This document shows, piece after piece, positions 1-9,545 of a DNA stretch of 64,000 bases. Position 1 is the stretch's first letter, and each line of letters begins with the position of its first letter. Origin of the DNA: Clostridium zeae (GTDB lineage Bacteria > Bacillota > Clostridia > Clostridiales > Clostridiaceae); assembly GCF_017312485.1 (NCBI RefSeq), contig NZ_BMBA01000005.1, forward strand, positions 59,966-123,965. The letters are read 5' to 3'. The translations under genes were made by a program, and so were the position numbers. Under the pieces are notes generated by a model. That model made no database searches and was not told the DNA's origin. It worked only from the letters and a program-made list of their open reading frames with translations.

Positions 1-309
1 CACTCTATTGCCATACTTATATTTCAAGTTTGCATGTCTATCAAAAATCATCAATGAACTCTTACCTTTCAGATAGCCCATGAATTGTGCTACGCTTAAT
101 TTTGGTGGTATACTCACAAGCATATGTATATGATCTTTGCATGCATTTGCTTCGATTATTTCTACACCTTTATGTTCGCATAATTTTCTTAATATTTGTC
201 CTATATCTGATTTTATCTTTCCGTATATTATTTGTCTTCTATACTTTGGCGCAAAAACTATGTGATATTTACAGTTCCATTTGCTATGTGCTAAACTATT
301 ATTATCCAT
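1..309 (-). mobile_element. tnpA: IS200/IS605-family transposase TnpA, cut by window edge
   Basis: This is the N-terminal 103 codons of a Y1 (single-tyrosine HUH) transposase of the IS200/IS605 group, which moves single-stranded DNA. The translation begins MDNNSLAHSKWNCKY and contains the family's HUH metal motif as DHIHMLVSIPP, followed by FMGYLKGKSS. The start at 309 is preceded by a GGAGG site at about 316-320. The catalytic tyrosine lies beyond the left edge, so activity cannot be judged. The opposite-strand reading frame over the same bases is a shadow. No accessory tnpB is visible here. Confidence 0.9.
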
Positions 310-410
310 TTTGGATATACCTCCTTTAAAATGTTAGTGGTCGGCAAACCTACTATTATTTTACTCCGGAGGTATTATTTTTTTCTACTCATAGCTATAA
401 GCTTTTTAGA

Positions 411-431
411 ACCACATGTATAACATGTGGT
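411..431. repeat. Perfect hairpin beside the IS200 element
   Basis: ACCACATGT and ACATGTGGT form a 9-bp perfect stem with a 3-nt loop about 100 bp upstream of the transposase start. IS200/IS605 elements carry small palindromes near their ends that TnpA recognises as single-stranded hairpins. This is therefore a plausible left-end hairpin, but the exact element end cannot be fixed from one copy. Confidence 0.5.
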
Positions 432-449
432 ATTCATTAATACAATAAA

Positions 450-487
450 AAAATGCTACAATATTCACAATGTAGCATTTTAAAATT
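450..487. terminator. Bidirectional hairpin terminator after the 2H phosphoesterase gene
   Basis: AAAATGCTACA (450-460) pairs with TGTAGCATTTT (471-481), with A-rich sequence before it and a T run when read on the minus strand. It lies about 90 bp past the stop of the minus-strand gene that ends at 575 and separates it from the IS element. Confidence 0.6.
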
Positions 488-574
488 TAAATTTTGAAGT
501 TTTATAAATATATTCAATTTACCATTTTTATGAACACGTATTATTGAACAGCTCAAGAAACTAAGTAAGTATAA

Positions 575-1123
575 CTAATAAGTTTTTAAGTTATAAGTTT
601 TAATGACCATATCTTTTTTGTTGTTCACTGGTTTCCATAATTCAATTCGATTTATCTTAGCCATATTATAAAAACCTTCTATTTTTGCAGTACTGCAAGC
701 TACTTCGTACTCTTGTTTTTTCCATTCTCTCTGAGCAAAGTTAGTATTTGCAAGTGAAACATGCAGATCCCAATCACTTATATTTTCTCTTACGGAAAAA
801 CCATGCAGTTTTAAAGTGTCGTTTATATTTCTTGCTAGTCTTTTTATATAGCCTTTATTTTCTACTTTTAAATTCACAGACTTATGAGGTTCGCCAAAAC
901 AAATAATATCTTTAAGTTCAACTTTAAATTTTTTATAAGGCTTGATTATCTTGGAAATTACTTCATCTAATTTATCTAAATTTGGATTTTCTATTACTTC
1001 TAATGTAATGTGTAAGGTTGGTAAGTTTTTATATAACCTATATTTTTTAGAAAGATTTTTTTGTATAGGTTCTATTGATTTGTAGGAGTCATCGTCGAAT
1101 AGCGCAACTAAATAATACCTCAT
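575..1123 (-). CDS. 2'-5' RNA ligase-like 2H phosphoesterase
   Basis: A 182-residue protein of the 2H phosphoesterase superfamily (LigT / 2'-5' RNA ligase-like). Members act on 2',3'-cyclic or 2'-5' phosphodiester bonds in RNA or nucleotides. Both signature tetrads are visible: LHIT with H38 and T40, and LHVS with H121 and S123, separated by about 80 residues as expected. The rest is an alpha/beta fold without a signal peptide, so it should be cytoplasmic. It stands alone, with a terminator downstream and no operon partner. The physiological substrate cannot be predicted. Bacterial members are often annotated as RNA ligases although ligation is usually not their proven role. Confidence 0.85.
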   Translation of the reverse strand: MRYYLVALFDDDSYKSIEPIQKNLSKKYRLYKNLPTLHITLEVIENPNLDKLDEVISKIIKPYKKFKVELKDIICFGEPHKSVNLKVENKGYIKRLARNINDTLKLHGFSVRENISDWDLHVSLANTNFAQREWKKQEYEVACSTAKIEGFYNMAKINRIELWKPVNNKKDMVIKTYNLKTY

Positions 1124-1285
1124 GTTTAACCTCTTTCAATACAATTCTCATTATATAATATACAGACTTTGTTATAAATTATAACATATTACAAGGTATA
1201 AAAAAATATGCGAATACTTAAAATAGATATGCAAATTGTAATTTTGCAAAAATTTAAATTTATTGTTATCTAGGAGGATAAAGCA

Positions 1286-1450
1286 ATGAAACATAACGAT
1301 AGTATAGGATGTGTAGTTACAGAATGCAAATACCACGCTAAAGACAAGAATTTTTGTAGTCTAGATCAAATAATGGTTGTAAAACATACTCCAAAAGCTG
1401 AAGACGTACAATGTACAGATTGTGGAAGCTTCGAAGGAGAGGGAAGATAG
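1286..1450 (+). CDS. DUF1540 small cysteine-rich protein
   Basis: A 54-residue protein with an AGGAGG site (1272-1277) at good spacing from ATG 1286. Cysteines at residues 9, 14, 24, 43 and 46, with H17, follow the DUF1540 pattern (C-x4-C-x2-H ... C ... C-x2-C), which suggests a small metal-binding fold. The family is common in clostridia and bacilli and has no assigned function. It forms a monocistronic unit closed by the strong terminator that follows. Confidence 0.85.
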   Translation: MKHNDSIGCVVTECKYHAKDKNFCSLDQIMVVKHTPKAEDVQCTDCGSFEGEGR

Positions 1451-1462
1451 AAATTAGTAAAA

Positions 1463-1497
1463 GAGGGTAATGCTTCATAGCATTACCTTCTTTTTTT
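1463..1497 (+). terminator. Rho-independent terminator of the DUF1540 gene
   Basis: GGTAATGC (1466-1473) and GCATTACC (1480-1487) form the core, extended by three more pairs. The loop is 6 nt and is followed by a run of seven T. Confidence 0.9.
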
Positions 1498-1807
1498 ATA
1501 AAAAAGTATTTATTAGTGATTTTTTATTTGTAAAATAAATGAATATTTATTAAAATTATTACATAAATATAGGAATTTATTTAAAAAATTCGTAAAGGTA
1601 CATTTTTCCACGGTATCAACATAAAAAATCACTTTAATTATTATTACGTTATGATATAATGGAAACTATGGACAAGTGCTTTATTTAGTGATTTTTGACA
1701 ATCTTGTATGTATAATTTTGTTGAAAATTGTAAGGCATTATTTGGATAATTGTTCTTTAGTTAGGGGAATTTATATATATAAAATAAGTGAGCAAGGGTG
1801 AAGTAGT
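1498..1807 (+). promoter_or_regulatory. murA upstream region with candidate sigma-A promoter
   Basis: This 310-bp gap has no ORF. A TATAAT box at 1655-1660, preceded by TG two bases upstream (extended -10), is the best promoter candidate. A TTGACA at 1695-1700 is followed by TATAAT only 10 bp on, which is too close for one promoter. No riboswitch or repeat was recognised. Confidence 0.35.
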
Positions 1808-3070
1808 ATGGAAAGGTTAGTTATAAATGGAGGCTACAAGCTTAGGGGAGTAGTAGAAATTGCTGGTGCAAAGAATGCAGCTGTGGCTATATTACCTGCA
1901 GCTATATTAGCAAGTGAAGGAAAATCTATAATAGACAATATACCTGATATAGAAGATGTTCACTGCTTAGAGAGAATACTTAAAGGTTTAGGATGTAATG
2001 TAAATAAGATAGATAATAACACTTTAGAGATAGATTCATCAGATATTAATACTGTAGAAGCATGTACAGCAGATGTTAGAGCTATGAGAGCATCTTACTA
2101 TTTTATAGGAGCTATGCTATCAAGATTTAAGAGAGCAAAGGTAGATTTACCAGGAGGATGCCCTATAGGGGTTAGACCTATAGATCAACATATAAAGGGC
2201 TTCGAAGCTATGGGCGCAGAAGTTGTCATAGAGCATGGTGCTGTAAACATCAAAGCTGATAGATTAGTTGGAGCTAATATATTTTTTGATGTTGTAAGCG
2301 TAGGTGCTACTATTAACGTTATGATAGCAGCAACAATGGCTGAAGGTGTAACAGTATTAGAGAATGTTGCAAAAGAGCCACATGTAGTAGATGTAGCGAA
2401 CTTCCTTAATTCAATGGGTGCTGATGTAAAAGGCGCTGGAACAGATATAATAAGGATAAGAGGAGTTGAGTCCATGAAAGGACACAACTATAGTGTTATA
2501 CCTGACCAAATTGAAGCAGGTACTTTCATGATAGCAGCTGCTGCAACAGAAGGTGATGTTACAATAACAAATGTTATTCCAAAGCATCTTGAGTCAATAT
2601 CTGCAAAACTTTTGGAGATGGGTGCAATAATCGAAGAAGGCGATGACAGTATTAGAGTTGCGGTAGATAAACCACTAAGAGGGGTTAGCATAAAGACTGC
2701 ACCATATCCTGGATTCCCAACAGACGTTCAACAGCCTATGTCTACACTTCTTTGTGTAGCTGATGGTAGAAGTATGATAACAGAAACAATATGGGAAAGT
2801 AGATTAAAACATCTTGATGAACTTAAGAAGATGGGTGCATCTGTGAAAGTTGAAGGAAGAGTTGCTGTTTTAGAAGGTGTAAGTAAGCTTACTGGAGCAA
2901 TTGTAAAGGCTACAGATCTTAGAGCTGGGGCAGCAATGGTTATTGCAGGCTTAGTTGCAGAAGGAAAAACTGAGATATGCAGTATTGAACACATTGATAG
3001 AGGATATCCGCACATAGAAACTAAGTTTAGAGAACTAGGTGCAGATATATATAGAATACAAGAAGAATAA
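1808..3070 (+). CDS. murA: UDP-N-acetylglucosamine 1-carboxyvinyltransferase
   Basis: This enzyme transfers enolpyruvate from phosphoenolpyruvate to UDP-GlcNAc, the first committed step of peptidoglycan synthesis in the cytoplasm. The 420-residue length fits the family. K22 and N23 in AGAKNA are the conserved active-site pair, and [11 protein letters not shown] carries the catalytic-loop cysteine C118, the residue alkylated by fosfomycin. The aspartate in FPTDVQQP matches the general base. Start ATG 1808 follows AAGGGTGAAG. Firmicutes often hold two MurA paralogues; this sequence does not tell which one this is. The WalJ-like gene begins only 25 bp downstream, so the two are probably co-transcribed. 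Confidence 0.95.
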   Translation: MERLVINGGYKLRGVVEIAGAKNAAVAILPAAILASEGKSIIDNIPDIEDVHCLERILKGLGCNVNKIDNNTLEIDSSDINTVEACTADVRAMRASYYFIGAMLSRFKRAKVDLPGGCPIGVRPIDQHIKGFEAMGAEVVIEHGAVNIKADRLVGANIFFDVVSVGATINVMIAATMAEGVTVLENVAKEPHVVDVANFLNSMGADVKGAGTDIIRIRGVESMKGHNYSVIPDQIEAGTFMIAAAATEGDVTITNVIPKHLESISAKLLEMGAIIEEGDDSIRVAVDKPLRGVSIKTAPYPGFPTDVQQPMSTLLCVADGRSMITETIWESRLKHLDELKKMGASVKVEGRVAVLEGVSKLTGAIVKATDLRAGAAMVIAGLVAEGKTEICSIEHIDRGYPHIETKFRELGADIYRIQEE

Positions 3071-3095
3071 AAAATAGAATCATGGGGGAAGAGGC

Positions 3096-3890
3096 ATGAT
3101 ATTTTGCTCATTATACAGTGGTAGTAGTGGCAATAGTATATTTGTGCGTTCAGATAGCGGAAAAGTACTAATAGATGCTGGGCTACCAGGGAAGAAAATT
3201 GATTCAGCTTTAAGTGAAATAGGACAGAATCCTTCCGAAATAGATGGAATATTTATAACCCATGAGCATTCAGATCATATTAAAGGTATAGGAGTTTTAT
3301 CTAGGAAGTATAATATTCCTATATATGCAAATGAAGCTACTTGGAATGCCATGGAGAATCAAGTAGGCAAAATAAAAGAAGAAAATATAAGAATTATAGA
3401 TAAACGAAGCACAATTGAAGTAAAAGACTTAGAAATTAAGTGTTTTAATATACCTCATGATGCTGCGGGTCCTATGGGGTATACTATAAGATCTAAAGGA
3501 AAATCTGTGAGTGTAGCAACAGACTTTGGTACATTCACTGAAGAAATAAAGGAAAATATAAAAGATTCTGAGGTTATACTTCTGGAAAGTAATCATGACA
3601 TACAGATGCTTAAATATGGACCGTATCCATATCCTTTAAAAAGAAGGATACTAAGTGAGGTAGGGCATCTCTCAAATGAGGATTGTGGAAAAGCAATTGT
3701 AGATATACTTAGAGGAGATGAGCCTAAGAGGATAATATTAGGACACTTAAGTAATACTAATAATCATCCAGATTTAGCTTTCCAAACAGTATTAAATGTA
3801 TTGAATGATAACAATATAAAAGATGGAAAAGATGTTTATCTAACTTTAGCAGATAGACACAAACCAAGTAGTTATATCGAACTTAAATAA
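3096..3890 (+). CDS. yycJ: WalJ/YycJ-type metallo-beta-lactamase-fold hydrolase
   Basis: A 264-residue metallo-beta-lactamase-fold protein. The start FCSLYSGSSGNS and the metal motif THEHSDH (H56, H58, D60, H61) match the YycJ/WalJ family. In bacilli this family is linked to cell-wall metabolism and DNA repair, and in WalRK genomes it sits beside walRK. Here the two-component genes are absent and the upstream neighbour is murA, which keeps a cell-wall context. It is followed 26 bp on by a CxxC mini-protein, the usual companion of this family. The biochemical substrate is unknown, so the symbol rests on family resemblance. Confidence 0.8.
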   Translation: MIFCSLYSGSSGNSIFVRSDSGKVLIDAGLPGKKIDSALSEIGQNPSEIDGIFITHEHSDHIKGIGVLSRKYNIPIYANEATWNAMENQVGKIKEENIRIIDKRSTIEVKDLEIKCFNIPHDAAGPMGYTIRSKGKSVSVATDFGTFTEEIKENIKDSEVILLESNHDIQMLKYGPYPYPLKRRILSEVGHLSNEDCGKAIVDILRGDEPKRIILGHLSNTNNHPDLAFQTVLNVLNDNNIKDGKDVYLTLADRHKPSSYIELK

Positions 3891-3916
3891 CTTAAACATA
3901 GGAAGGGTATGATATA

Positions 3917-4081
3917 ATGAGCGATTATATTGAAAAGCTAAGTTGTGAAGATCATGTAGATATGGCAATTGATGAATACATAGATCAATTTGAAACATTT
4001 CCTACTTTAGAGAATGCGGATAGTGGAAGTTGCAATTACTGCAATTCGAAGGCTGTATATAAGATAAGTGGGGAAAAATAG
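3917..4081 (+). CDS. CxxH/CxxC small protein (BA_5709-like)
   Basis: A 54-residue acidic protein ending with NYCNSKAVYKI, with C39 and C42 as a CxxC pair. A GGAAGGG site precedes ATG 3917. Short proteins with this C-terminal signature occur between yycJ and rlmH in many Firmicutes. Here rlmH is found 4 kb further on, after inserted genes, so the ancestral neighbourhood is only loosely kept. Possible metal binding; function unknown. Confidence 0.7.
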   Translation: MSDYIEKLSCEDHVDMAIDEYIDQFETFPTLENADSGSCNYCNSKAVYKISGEK

Positions 4082-4163
4082 CAAATTATAAATTATAATC
4101 TTGAAAAACATAGAAGTAATTAGTATAATTTCAATAGAATACTATTAAGAAGGAGATAATATA

Positions 4164-4667
4164 ATGAGTTTATATAGTCAATGGACAGATATGGTTGTAG
4201 ATTATGTTAAGACTAAGGGGGAAGCAGCTTTTTGGTCAGAATATAGTGATATAGAAAGAAGAATATACACTGAACTGCTTGGTAGTCACAATACAGTAAA
4301 GAAAGCTACAATTGAAAAGTTAGCTAAAGATTATAACACAACATCAGAATTTGTAATGGGATTCGTTGATGGTATAAACGAAAGTCTTAAAAATCCTTAT
4401 GATCTTGAAAACATAGATGCTGATCAAGAATTAGTGTTCGATTTAGATTTTGAACAACTATATTTTAATATGTTAGATGCCAAAGCTGACTATCTTTACG
4501 ATCTTCCTCAATGGGATGGAATATTCTCAGTAGAGAAGAGAAAAGAAATATCTGTTCAGTATAGAGAATCAAAAATAGTAAGAAATGAAAATAAAATTGG
4601 CAGAAATGACCCGTGTACATGTGGAAGCGGAAAGAAATACAAAAAATGCTGTGGTAAAGGTGAATAA
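4164..4667 (+). CDS. SEC-C metal-binding motif protein
   Basis: A 167-residue cytoplasmic protein. Its last 20 residues form a SEC-C zinc motif (C151-x-C153-x8-C162-C163), the same motif found at the SecA C-terminus. The N-terminal 145 residues are helical and acidic with no recognised enzyme domain. AAGGAGAT precedes ATG 4164. SEC-C tails usually mediate zinc-dependent contacts, for example with SecB or ribosomes, but the partner here is unknown. A hairpin terminator follows. Confidence 0.8.
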   Translation: MSLYSQWTDMVVDYVKTKGEAAFWSEYSDIERRIYTELLGSHNTVKKATIEKLAKDYNTTSEFVMGFVDGINESLKNPYDLENIDADQELVFDLDFEQLYFNMLDAKADYLYDLPQWDGIFSVEKRKEISVQYRESKIVRNENKIGRNDPCTCGSGKKYKKCCGKGE

Positions 4668-4694
4668 ATACTAGTTTTAAACTAGGTATTAGAT

Positions 4695-4730
4695 AAAAAG
4701 GGTTCGGTAGATACATCTGCTGAACCTTTT
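4695..4730. terminator. Hairpin terminator after SEC-C gene
   Basis: A stem of about 15 bp with one bulge and a TACA loop, AAAAGGGTTCGGTAGA against TCTGCTGAACCTTTT. The T run is short on the plus strand, so efficiency is uncertain. Confidence 0.55.
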
Positions 4731-4893
4731 CCATGTTTTACATAAGTAGTGTAGTGATAAAAATAATAGGAAAGTGTTAATGAATTATCAATAATTACGA
4801 TAATTATATATGCAAATAATACTTATATAGCTAGGCATTTACGGGGAAGTATGCTGTAGTTTTATTTTGCAAATAATAGTCAGGGGGAAAGAT

Positions 4894-6894
4894 ATGAAGA
4901 AGGAAAAGCAAAAGAGCAGTTTAGGATTTAGAAGTATAAGAGCAAGATTAATAATATTCTTTATTTTAATATGTCAGGTTCCGCTATTGGCATTCGCTTT
5001 AATAGCAAATTATCAGTCAAAAAGTACGTTATATAGTAAATTAAAAGTGACTACTACTCAAGAGATTGATTTGACTAACAAGATAATTGATAATTATTTT
5101 TCCATATTTTCTAGTTCTATAGATACAATGTCTGGACTAGATGATATAAAAAGTGATGATGACGCTACTGTAGTAAGCATACTTAAGGGATTTAAGGATA
5201 AGAATCCAGATATAATAAATGATTATGTAGGTTTAGCTAATAAAAAGATGACTATATATCCGGAAACTACTATGCCAAGTGGTTATGATCCTACTACAAG
5301 ACCTTGGTATACAGAAGCTATAAACAATAAAGGAAAAGTTTCGTTTAGCTCTCCTTATAAAGATGCGGCTACAGGTAAGTTAGTTATTTCATTATCAAAA
5401 ACAATTGAAAAAGATGGACAACTTATAGGGGTAGTATCTATAGACTTAAGTTTAGAAAACTTAGCTAAAACTTTTTCAAATGTAAAGGTAGGAGAAGAAG
5501 GTTATGTTTACATATCTGACAGCCAAGGGATATTAGTTTCGCATCCTACTGCTAGTTTAGTTGGAACTGATGAAGCTAAGAAACAAAGCTTCTGGGGTAA
5601 TGTTGAAAAAAATCAAAATGGATTTGAAGGATATACCTTCAATGGAGCTAAAAAATATGTAAGCTACGATAAAAATAAAGTAACTGGATGGATTATATTT
5701 GCATCTATGAACGAAAGTGAGCTTACTAAAGATACTAAAGTTCTAATAAATACTTCTATACTAGATATGATAATAACTTTAGTAATTAACATAGTTGTTG
5801 CATATGGAATCAGTACATATATAGCAAGAAATATAAATAAGATAAGACAAGGCTTAAATAAAGCAGCAAATGGTGATTTAACACATAAGGTTGTTATAAA
5901 CACTAAGGATGAGTTTAGTCAATTAGCTGATAGCTTTAATGAGATGACCACTAGTATGAATGCATTAATATCAGGAGTAAAGGAATCCTCCTTAACAATG
6001 GAAAGTACAGCTGTAACAATAGCGACTATGAGTGAAGATGTTACTACTGCTATTGGTGATGTAGCAAAAACTGTAGATCAGGTTGCCGCTGGAAGCTCAG
6101 AGCAAGCTAAAGATATTGAAGAGGGAGTTTACGAGCTTCAACAACTTATAAGTGAACTTAAGGTTGCTTATGATCAAATAGAGAACATGACGAGCTTAGC
6201 AATGGTAACTCAAGATATGACTAATGACGGAATAACCACTATGGATGTGCTTAGTGAAAAATCTGTAGAAACAAACAAGTCATCCCAAAATATTGAAGAA
6301 GCAGTAAATGATATGACAAGTTCAGTAGGAACTATCAAATCCTTCACTAATATCATAAATGAGATAGCAGAACAAACTAATTTACTTGCTTTAAACGCAG
6401 CAATTGAAGCAGCTAGAGCAGGTGAAGCAGGAAGAGGATTTGCAGTAGTTGCTGATGAAATAAGAAAACTTGCTGAACAAGTAACAGAATCAACTAAGGA
6501 AATTGGTTCGATAATAGATTTAGTAGATTCAAAATCAAGAAATGCACTTAATGCAATGGAAAATACAAAAGCTGCAATCAGCAGTCAATCAGAATCTGTT
6601 GAACAGACTAAAAATAATCTTCAAACCATATCTGAATTTATGGGATTATTGTCTGAGGCTATAAGCAATGTTAAAACATCTATAGATGTAGTGGACAAGA
6701 GTAAGGATCAGATAATGGAAAACATGCAGAGTATGTCAGCAATATCTGAAGAAACTGCAGCAAGTACAGAAGAGGTTTCTGCATCTACAGAAGAAATATC
6801 AGCTACAATGGATGAATTTAATCAAAATGCAGAAGTGTTAAAAGAAATAGCAGTTACCTTAGAAGAAAAGATAGATAAATTTAAATTAGAATAA
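4894..6894 (+). CDS. Methyl-accepting chemotaxis receptor with dCache sensor
   Basis: A 666-residue transmembrane chemoreceptor. Membrane segment 1 lies at about residues 20-40 and a periplasm-facing dCache-type ligand domain at about 41-285 ([20 protein letters not shown]). Segment 2 follows at about 290-312, then HAMP and the cytoplasmic signalling coiled coil. The conserved hairpin tip [19 protein letters not shown] lies at about 490-510 and would contact CheA/CheW. ATG 4894 is chosen over the in-frame ATG at 4867 because GGGGGAAAG sits directly before it. No che genes are nearby, so this is an orphan receptor; dCache sensors often bind amino acids or organic acids, but the ligand is not predictable here. 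Confidence 0.92.
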   Translation: MKKEKQKSSLGFRSIRARLIIFFILICQVPLLAFALIANYQSKSTLYSKLKVTTTQEIDLTNKIIDNYFSIFSSSIDTMSGLDDIKSDDDATVVSILKGFKDKNPDIINDYVGLANKKMTIYPETTMPSGYDPTTRPWYTEAINNKGKVSFSSPYKDAATGKLVISLSKTIEKDGQLIGVVSIDLSLENLAKTFSNVKVGEEGYVYISDSQGILVSHPTASLVGTDEAKKQSFWGNVEKNQNGFEGYTFNGAKKYVSYDKNKVTGWIIFASMNESELTKDTKVLINTSILDMIITLVINIVVAYGISTYIARNINKIRQGLNKAANGDLTHKVVINTKDEFSQLADSFNEMTTSMNALISGVKESSLTMESTAVTIATMSEDVTTAIGDVAKTVDQVAAGSSEQAKDIEEGVYELQQLISELKVAYDQIENMTSLAMVTQDMTNDGITTMDVLSEKSVETNKSSQNIEEAVNDMTSSVGTIKSFTNIINEIAEQTNLLALNAAIEAARAGEAGRGFAVVADEIRKLAEQVTESTKEIGSIIDLVDSKSRNALNAMENTKAAISSQSESVEQTKNNLQTISEFMGLLSEAISNVKTSIDVVDKSKDQIMENMQSMSAISEETAASTEEVSASTEEISATMDEFNQNAEVLKEIAVTLEEKIDKFKLE

Positions 6895-6906
6895 TTATAG
6901 AAATAG

Positions 6907-6946
6907 AATTTAGCACCGAGTATATTGATCGGTGCTAAATTTTTTT
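6907..6946 (+). terminator. Terminator of the chemoreceptor gene
   Basis: AATTTAGCACCGA (6907-6919) pairs perfectly with TCGGTGCTAAATT (6929-6941), followed by T residues. Confidence 0.9.
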
Positions 6947-7131
6947 GCTTTTTTATAGTTTTTATAACAGCAAGTTAAAACATTGATGCTAGGAAGAATT
7001 TAATGCCTATATGTCAGATTGAATGGCATAAACTTATGATATAATTATTTTAGTGATAGAGGACTAGTTAATAAGATTTAATCTTGCTGATTTAAAATTA
7101 AATGTAACTATAATATTTGGGGGTGTTTGCT

Positions 7132-7773
7132 ATGGATTTAAACGTGTTTTGGTCAAATGAAAAAAAGATAGAAAGAACTATTGAAGCTCTAAACAAGAAT
7201 AATATTAATGGATACTATATAAAGAGCAGAGAAGAGCTTCTAGAAAAGATTTGTGATTTAGTTTCAGAAGGTGAAACTGTCAGCTGTGGAGGTTCTGCTA
7301 CACTTACTGAGACAGGCTTGCTTGAGCATTTAAGAAGTGGAAGATATAACTTTTTAGATAGAGCAGCAAAGGGAATAACAAAGGAAGAGATGAAAGAGGT
7401 TCATAGAAAAACCTTTAGTGCAGATACATTTTTCACTAGCACCAACGCCTTAACTGAGGCAGGAGAACTATTCAATGTTGATGGCAGAGGAAATAGAATT
7501 GCAGCTATGCTTTTTGGCCCAGATAAAGTTGTAGTTGTATGCGGAGTAAATAAGATTGTTAAGAATATTGAAGAAGCTGTAGAGAGAAATAAGAGAGTAT
7601 CAGCACCAATAAATGCAAAAAGACTAAACAGAAATACTCCTTGTGCAAAGGTTGGTTACTGCATGAATTGCAGCAGTAATGATAGAATATGCAATGAATA
7701 TACTGTGATAAAAAGACAAGGTGATAACACAAGAATGCACGTATTAATACTGAATGAGAGCCTAGGCTTCTAA
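7132..7773 (+). CDS. LUD-domain protein (LutC/YkgG-like) with C-terminal cysteine cluster
   Basis: A 213-residue LUD (lactate utilisation, formerly DUF162) protein. The core CGGSATLTETG and the later VVVVCGVNKIV belong to the fold. A cysteine set C-x5-C-x2-C-x6-C near residues 170-190 (CAKVGYCMNC) is typical of the stand-alone clostridial branch and could hold an Fe-S cluster. The start is taken at ATG 7132 behind TTTGGGGGTG rather than the upstream TTG. No lutA/lutB neighbours are present, so a role in lactate oxidation cannot be assumed. It is monocistronic with its own terminator. Confidence 0.8.
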   Translation: MDLNVFWSNEKKIERTIEALNKNNINGYYIKSREELLEKICDLVSEGETVSCGGSATLTETGLLEHLRSGRYNFLDRAAKGITKEEMKEVHRKTFSADTFFTSTNALTEAGELFNVDGRGNRIAAMLFGPDKVVVVCGVNKIVKNIEEAVERNKRVSAPINAKRLNRNTPCAKVGYCMNCSSNDRICNEYTVIKRQGDNTRMHVLILNESLGF

Positions 7774-7785
7774 TAGAAGGGGTTT

Positions 7786-7904
7786 ATGTTAAAACATCGC
7801 GTTGAAAATAAGTGGTTAGTCCTCCAATGCTTTAATTCTAGTAGCTCGCTCATATAGCATCTCCGGCATAGCCACTTATTTTCAATGATATTTTTATTGA
7901 TAAC
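7786..7904 (+). repeat. Family 1 inverted-repeat element, copy A (internally deleted)
   Basis: A short version of the 231-bp elements at 11111 and 34641. The outer arms TTGAAAATAAGTGG (7802-7815) and CCACTTATTTTCAA (7872-7885) form a perfect 14-bp inverted repeat. The inner flanks match copy B up to GCTTTAA and again from TTCTAGTAGCTCGCTCATAT. The roughly 120 bp missing between them are bounded by TTTAA repeats in copy B, so this looks like a deletion derivative. The exact ends are uncertain because the right AACAT terminus is degraded. Confidence 0.75.
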
Positions 7905-7915
7905 TTATAATAAAT

Positions 7916-7955
7916 GGATCTTTAATAGCTGGATAGTCTGTTAAAGATCCTTTTT
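7916..7955 (+). terminator. Terminator downstream of the LUD gene
   Basis: GGATCTTTAA (7916-7925) pairs with TTAAAGATCC (7941-7950), followed by TTTTT. Confidence 0.85.
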
Positions 7956-8111
7956 GGCATATGGAAAGTATGGTGAGATGCATTCAAAACGCGTTTTACT
8001 ATGAAATGGTTGGTTTACTCTTTTACTTAGTAAATATATAATAAATAAGAAATAATATTAAGAATGAACTTGTTGACTAAGTGATAAAAGAAGATTAGGA
8101 GATATAGATTT

Positions 8112-8591
8112 ATGAACATAACCTTAATAACAGTAGGTAAAATAAAAGAAAAATATTTGAAAGATGCTATAGATGAGTATACAAAGAGATTAAAAAGATA
8201 CTGTAAGCTGGATATTATTGAACTTCCAGATGAGAAGACTCCAGACAATGCATCGGAAAAAGAAGAGCTTCAAATAAAAGAAAAGGAAGGGCAGCTTATA
8301 CTAAAATCAATAAAAGATACAATGTATGTTGTAGCCTTAGATTTGAAGGGGAATATGATATCATCAGAAGAATTTTCGACACTTATAGGTGATTTAGGAG
8401 TTAAGGGTGAAAGTCAGTTATGTTTTGTAATAGGTGGATCATTAGGGCTATCAAAGGAAGTTATACAAAGAGCTAATTATAAACTTTGTTTTTCTAAAAT
8501 GACATTTCCTCATCAATTGTTTAGAGTTATGCTTTTGGAGCAGATATATAGAGCTTATAGGATAATGAAGGGGGAACCGTACCATAAGTAA
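8112..8591 (+). CDS. rlmH: 23S rRNA pseudouridine-1915 N3-methyltransferase
   Basis: A 159-residue SPOUT-class methyltransferase that methylates the pseudouridine at position 1915 of helix 69 in 23S rRNA, acting on assembled 70S ribosomes. The start NITLITVGKIKEKYLKDAI, the SAM-binding knot FVIGGSLGLS and the C-terminal FPHQLFRVMLLEQIYRAYRI are hallmarks. The length is the family norm. AGGAGATATAG precedes the ATG. Single-gene unit. Confidence 0.96.
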   Translation: MNITLITVGKIKEKYLKDAIDEYTKRLKRYCKLDIIELPDEKTPDNASEKEELQIKEKEGQLILKSIKDTMYVVALDLKGNMISSEEFSTLIGDLGVKGESQLCFVIGGSLGLSKEVIQRANYKLCFSKMTFPHQLFRVMLLEQIYRAYRIMKGEPYHK

Positions 8592-8738
8592 AGGAAGTTT
8601 ATAGCTTTAGGCATTGATATAACTTGGCTAAGACTATTTTTAAAACTGAAGATACCGTATCATAATTAAAAAGTAATTTGCAAAATATGTTATAATTGAA
8701 AATTCTTAAATAACAATAAATTTATTGGAGGATAGTAT

Positions 8739-9533
8739 ATGGACAGAGTATTATATGGTATGCCTACATTAATAGAGTGTGATTCGTTAGATAAAACTAT
8801 AAAGTTATGCAAGGAACTTAGATTAGACTTTATAGAAATTAATATGAATTTACCACAATATCAGAAGAACAATATAGATATCTCTAAGATGAAAAGTTAT
8901 ATTTTAAATGATAATATATTTTTTACTATACATTTAGATGAGAATTTAAGAGTATGTGATTTTAATGAAGATGTATCAAAAGCTTATATAGATACAGTGC
9001 TATTTACGATAGAAATTGCAAAAAAATTAAGTATACCAATATTAAATATGCATATGGATAAAGGAGTATATTTTACTTTACCTAATGAAAAAATATATTT
9101 ATTTGAAAAGTACAAAGATATATACTTAACTAATTTGATTAAATTTAGAAATTTATGTGAAGAAACGATAGGTAAAAGAAATATAAAGATTTGTATAGAG
9201 AATTGTGATGGGTATACAGATTTTATGAAAGAATCAATAGAGATATTACTTCAGAGTGAAGTTTTTGCATTAACATTTGATATTGGGCATGATTATTGTA
9301 TAGGTAACAAGGATATAATGTTTATAAACAAAAATATTAATAAATTAATGCATATGCATATACATGATGCAACAAATTATAAAAATCATTTACCGCTTGG
9401 AAAAGGTAAGATTGATATTAAAGATAGAATAAACATTGCAACAAAAAATAATTGTACATGTGTTTTGGAAACTAAGACAATAGACAGTTTAAGGGAATCG
9501 GTACAATACATTAAGGATTATATAATAAATTGA
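8739..9533 (+). CDS. Sugar phosphate isomerase/epimerase-like TIM barrel
   Basis: A 264-residue protein of the xylose isomerase-like / AP endonuclease family 2 superfamily, a TIM barrel that binds two or three divalent metals. Visible signatures are LDFIEINM, IENCDGYTDF with a metal-ligand glutamate, LTFDIGHDYCIG and MHIHDATNYKNHLPLGKGKID, the last holding the conserved His/Asp strand ends. TTGGAGGATAG precedes ATG 8739. It stands alone, so the substrate (a keto-sugar or inositol derivative, or possibly DNA in endonuclease IV relatives) cannot be chosen. Confidence 0.75.
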   Translation: MDRVLYGMPTLIECDSLDKTIKLCKELRLDFIEINMNLPQYQKNNIDISKMKSYILNDNIFFTIHLDENLRVCDFNEDVSKAYIDTVLFTIEIAKKLSIPILNMHMDKGVYFTLPNEKIYLFEKYKDIYLTNLIKFRNLCEETIGKRNIKICIENCDGYTDFMKESIEILLQSEVFALTFDIGHDYCIGNKDIMFINKNINKLMHMHIHDATNYKNHLPLGKGKIDIKDRINIATKNNCTCVLETKTIDSLRESVQYIKDYIIN

Positions 9534-9545
9534 TTTTTATATAAA

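Noticed and set aside
87-329. 80-codon plus-strand ORF at the left edge
   Set aside because: It is the opposite strand of the IS200 TnpA gene, which has clear family motifs and a ribosome site.
1695-1716. TTGACA and TATAAT upstream of murA as one promoter
   Set aside because: The spacer is only 10 bp, far below the 16-18 bp required.
2185-3111. Three minus-strand ORFs across murA
   Set aside because: Shadows of murA in other frames; low-complexity S/T/P-rich translations without start signals.
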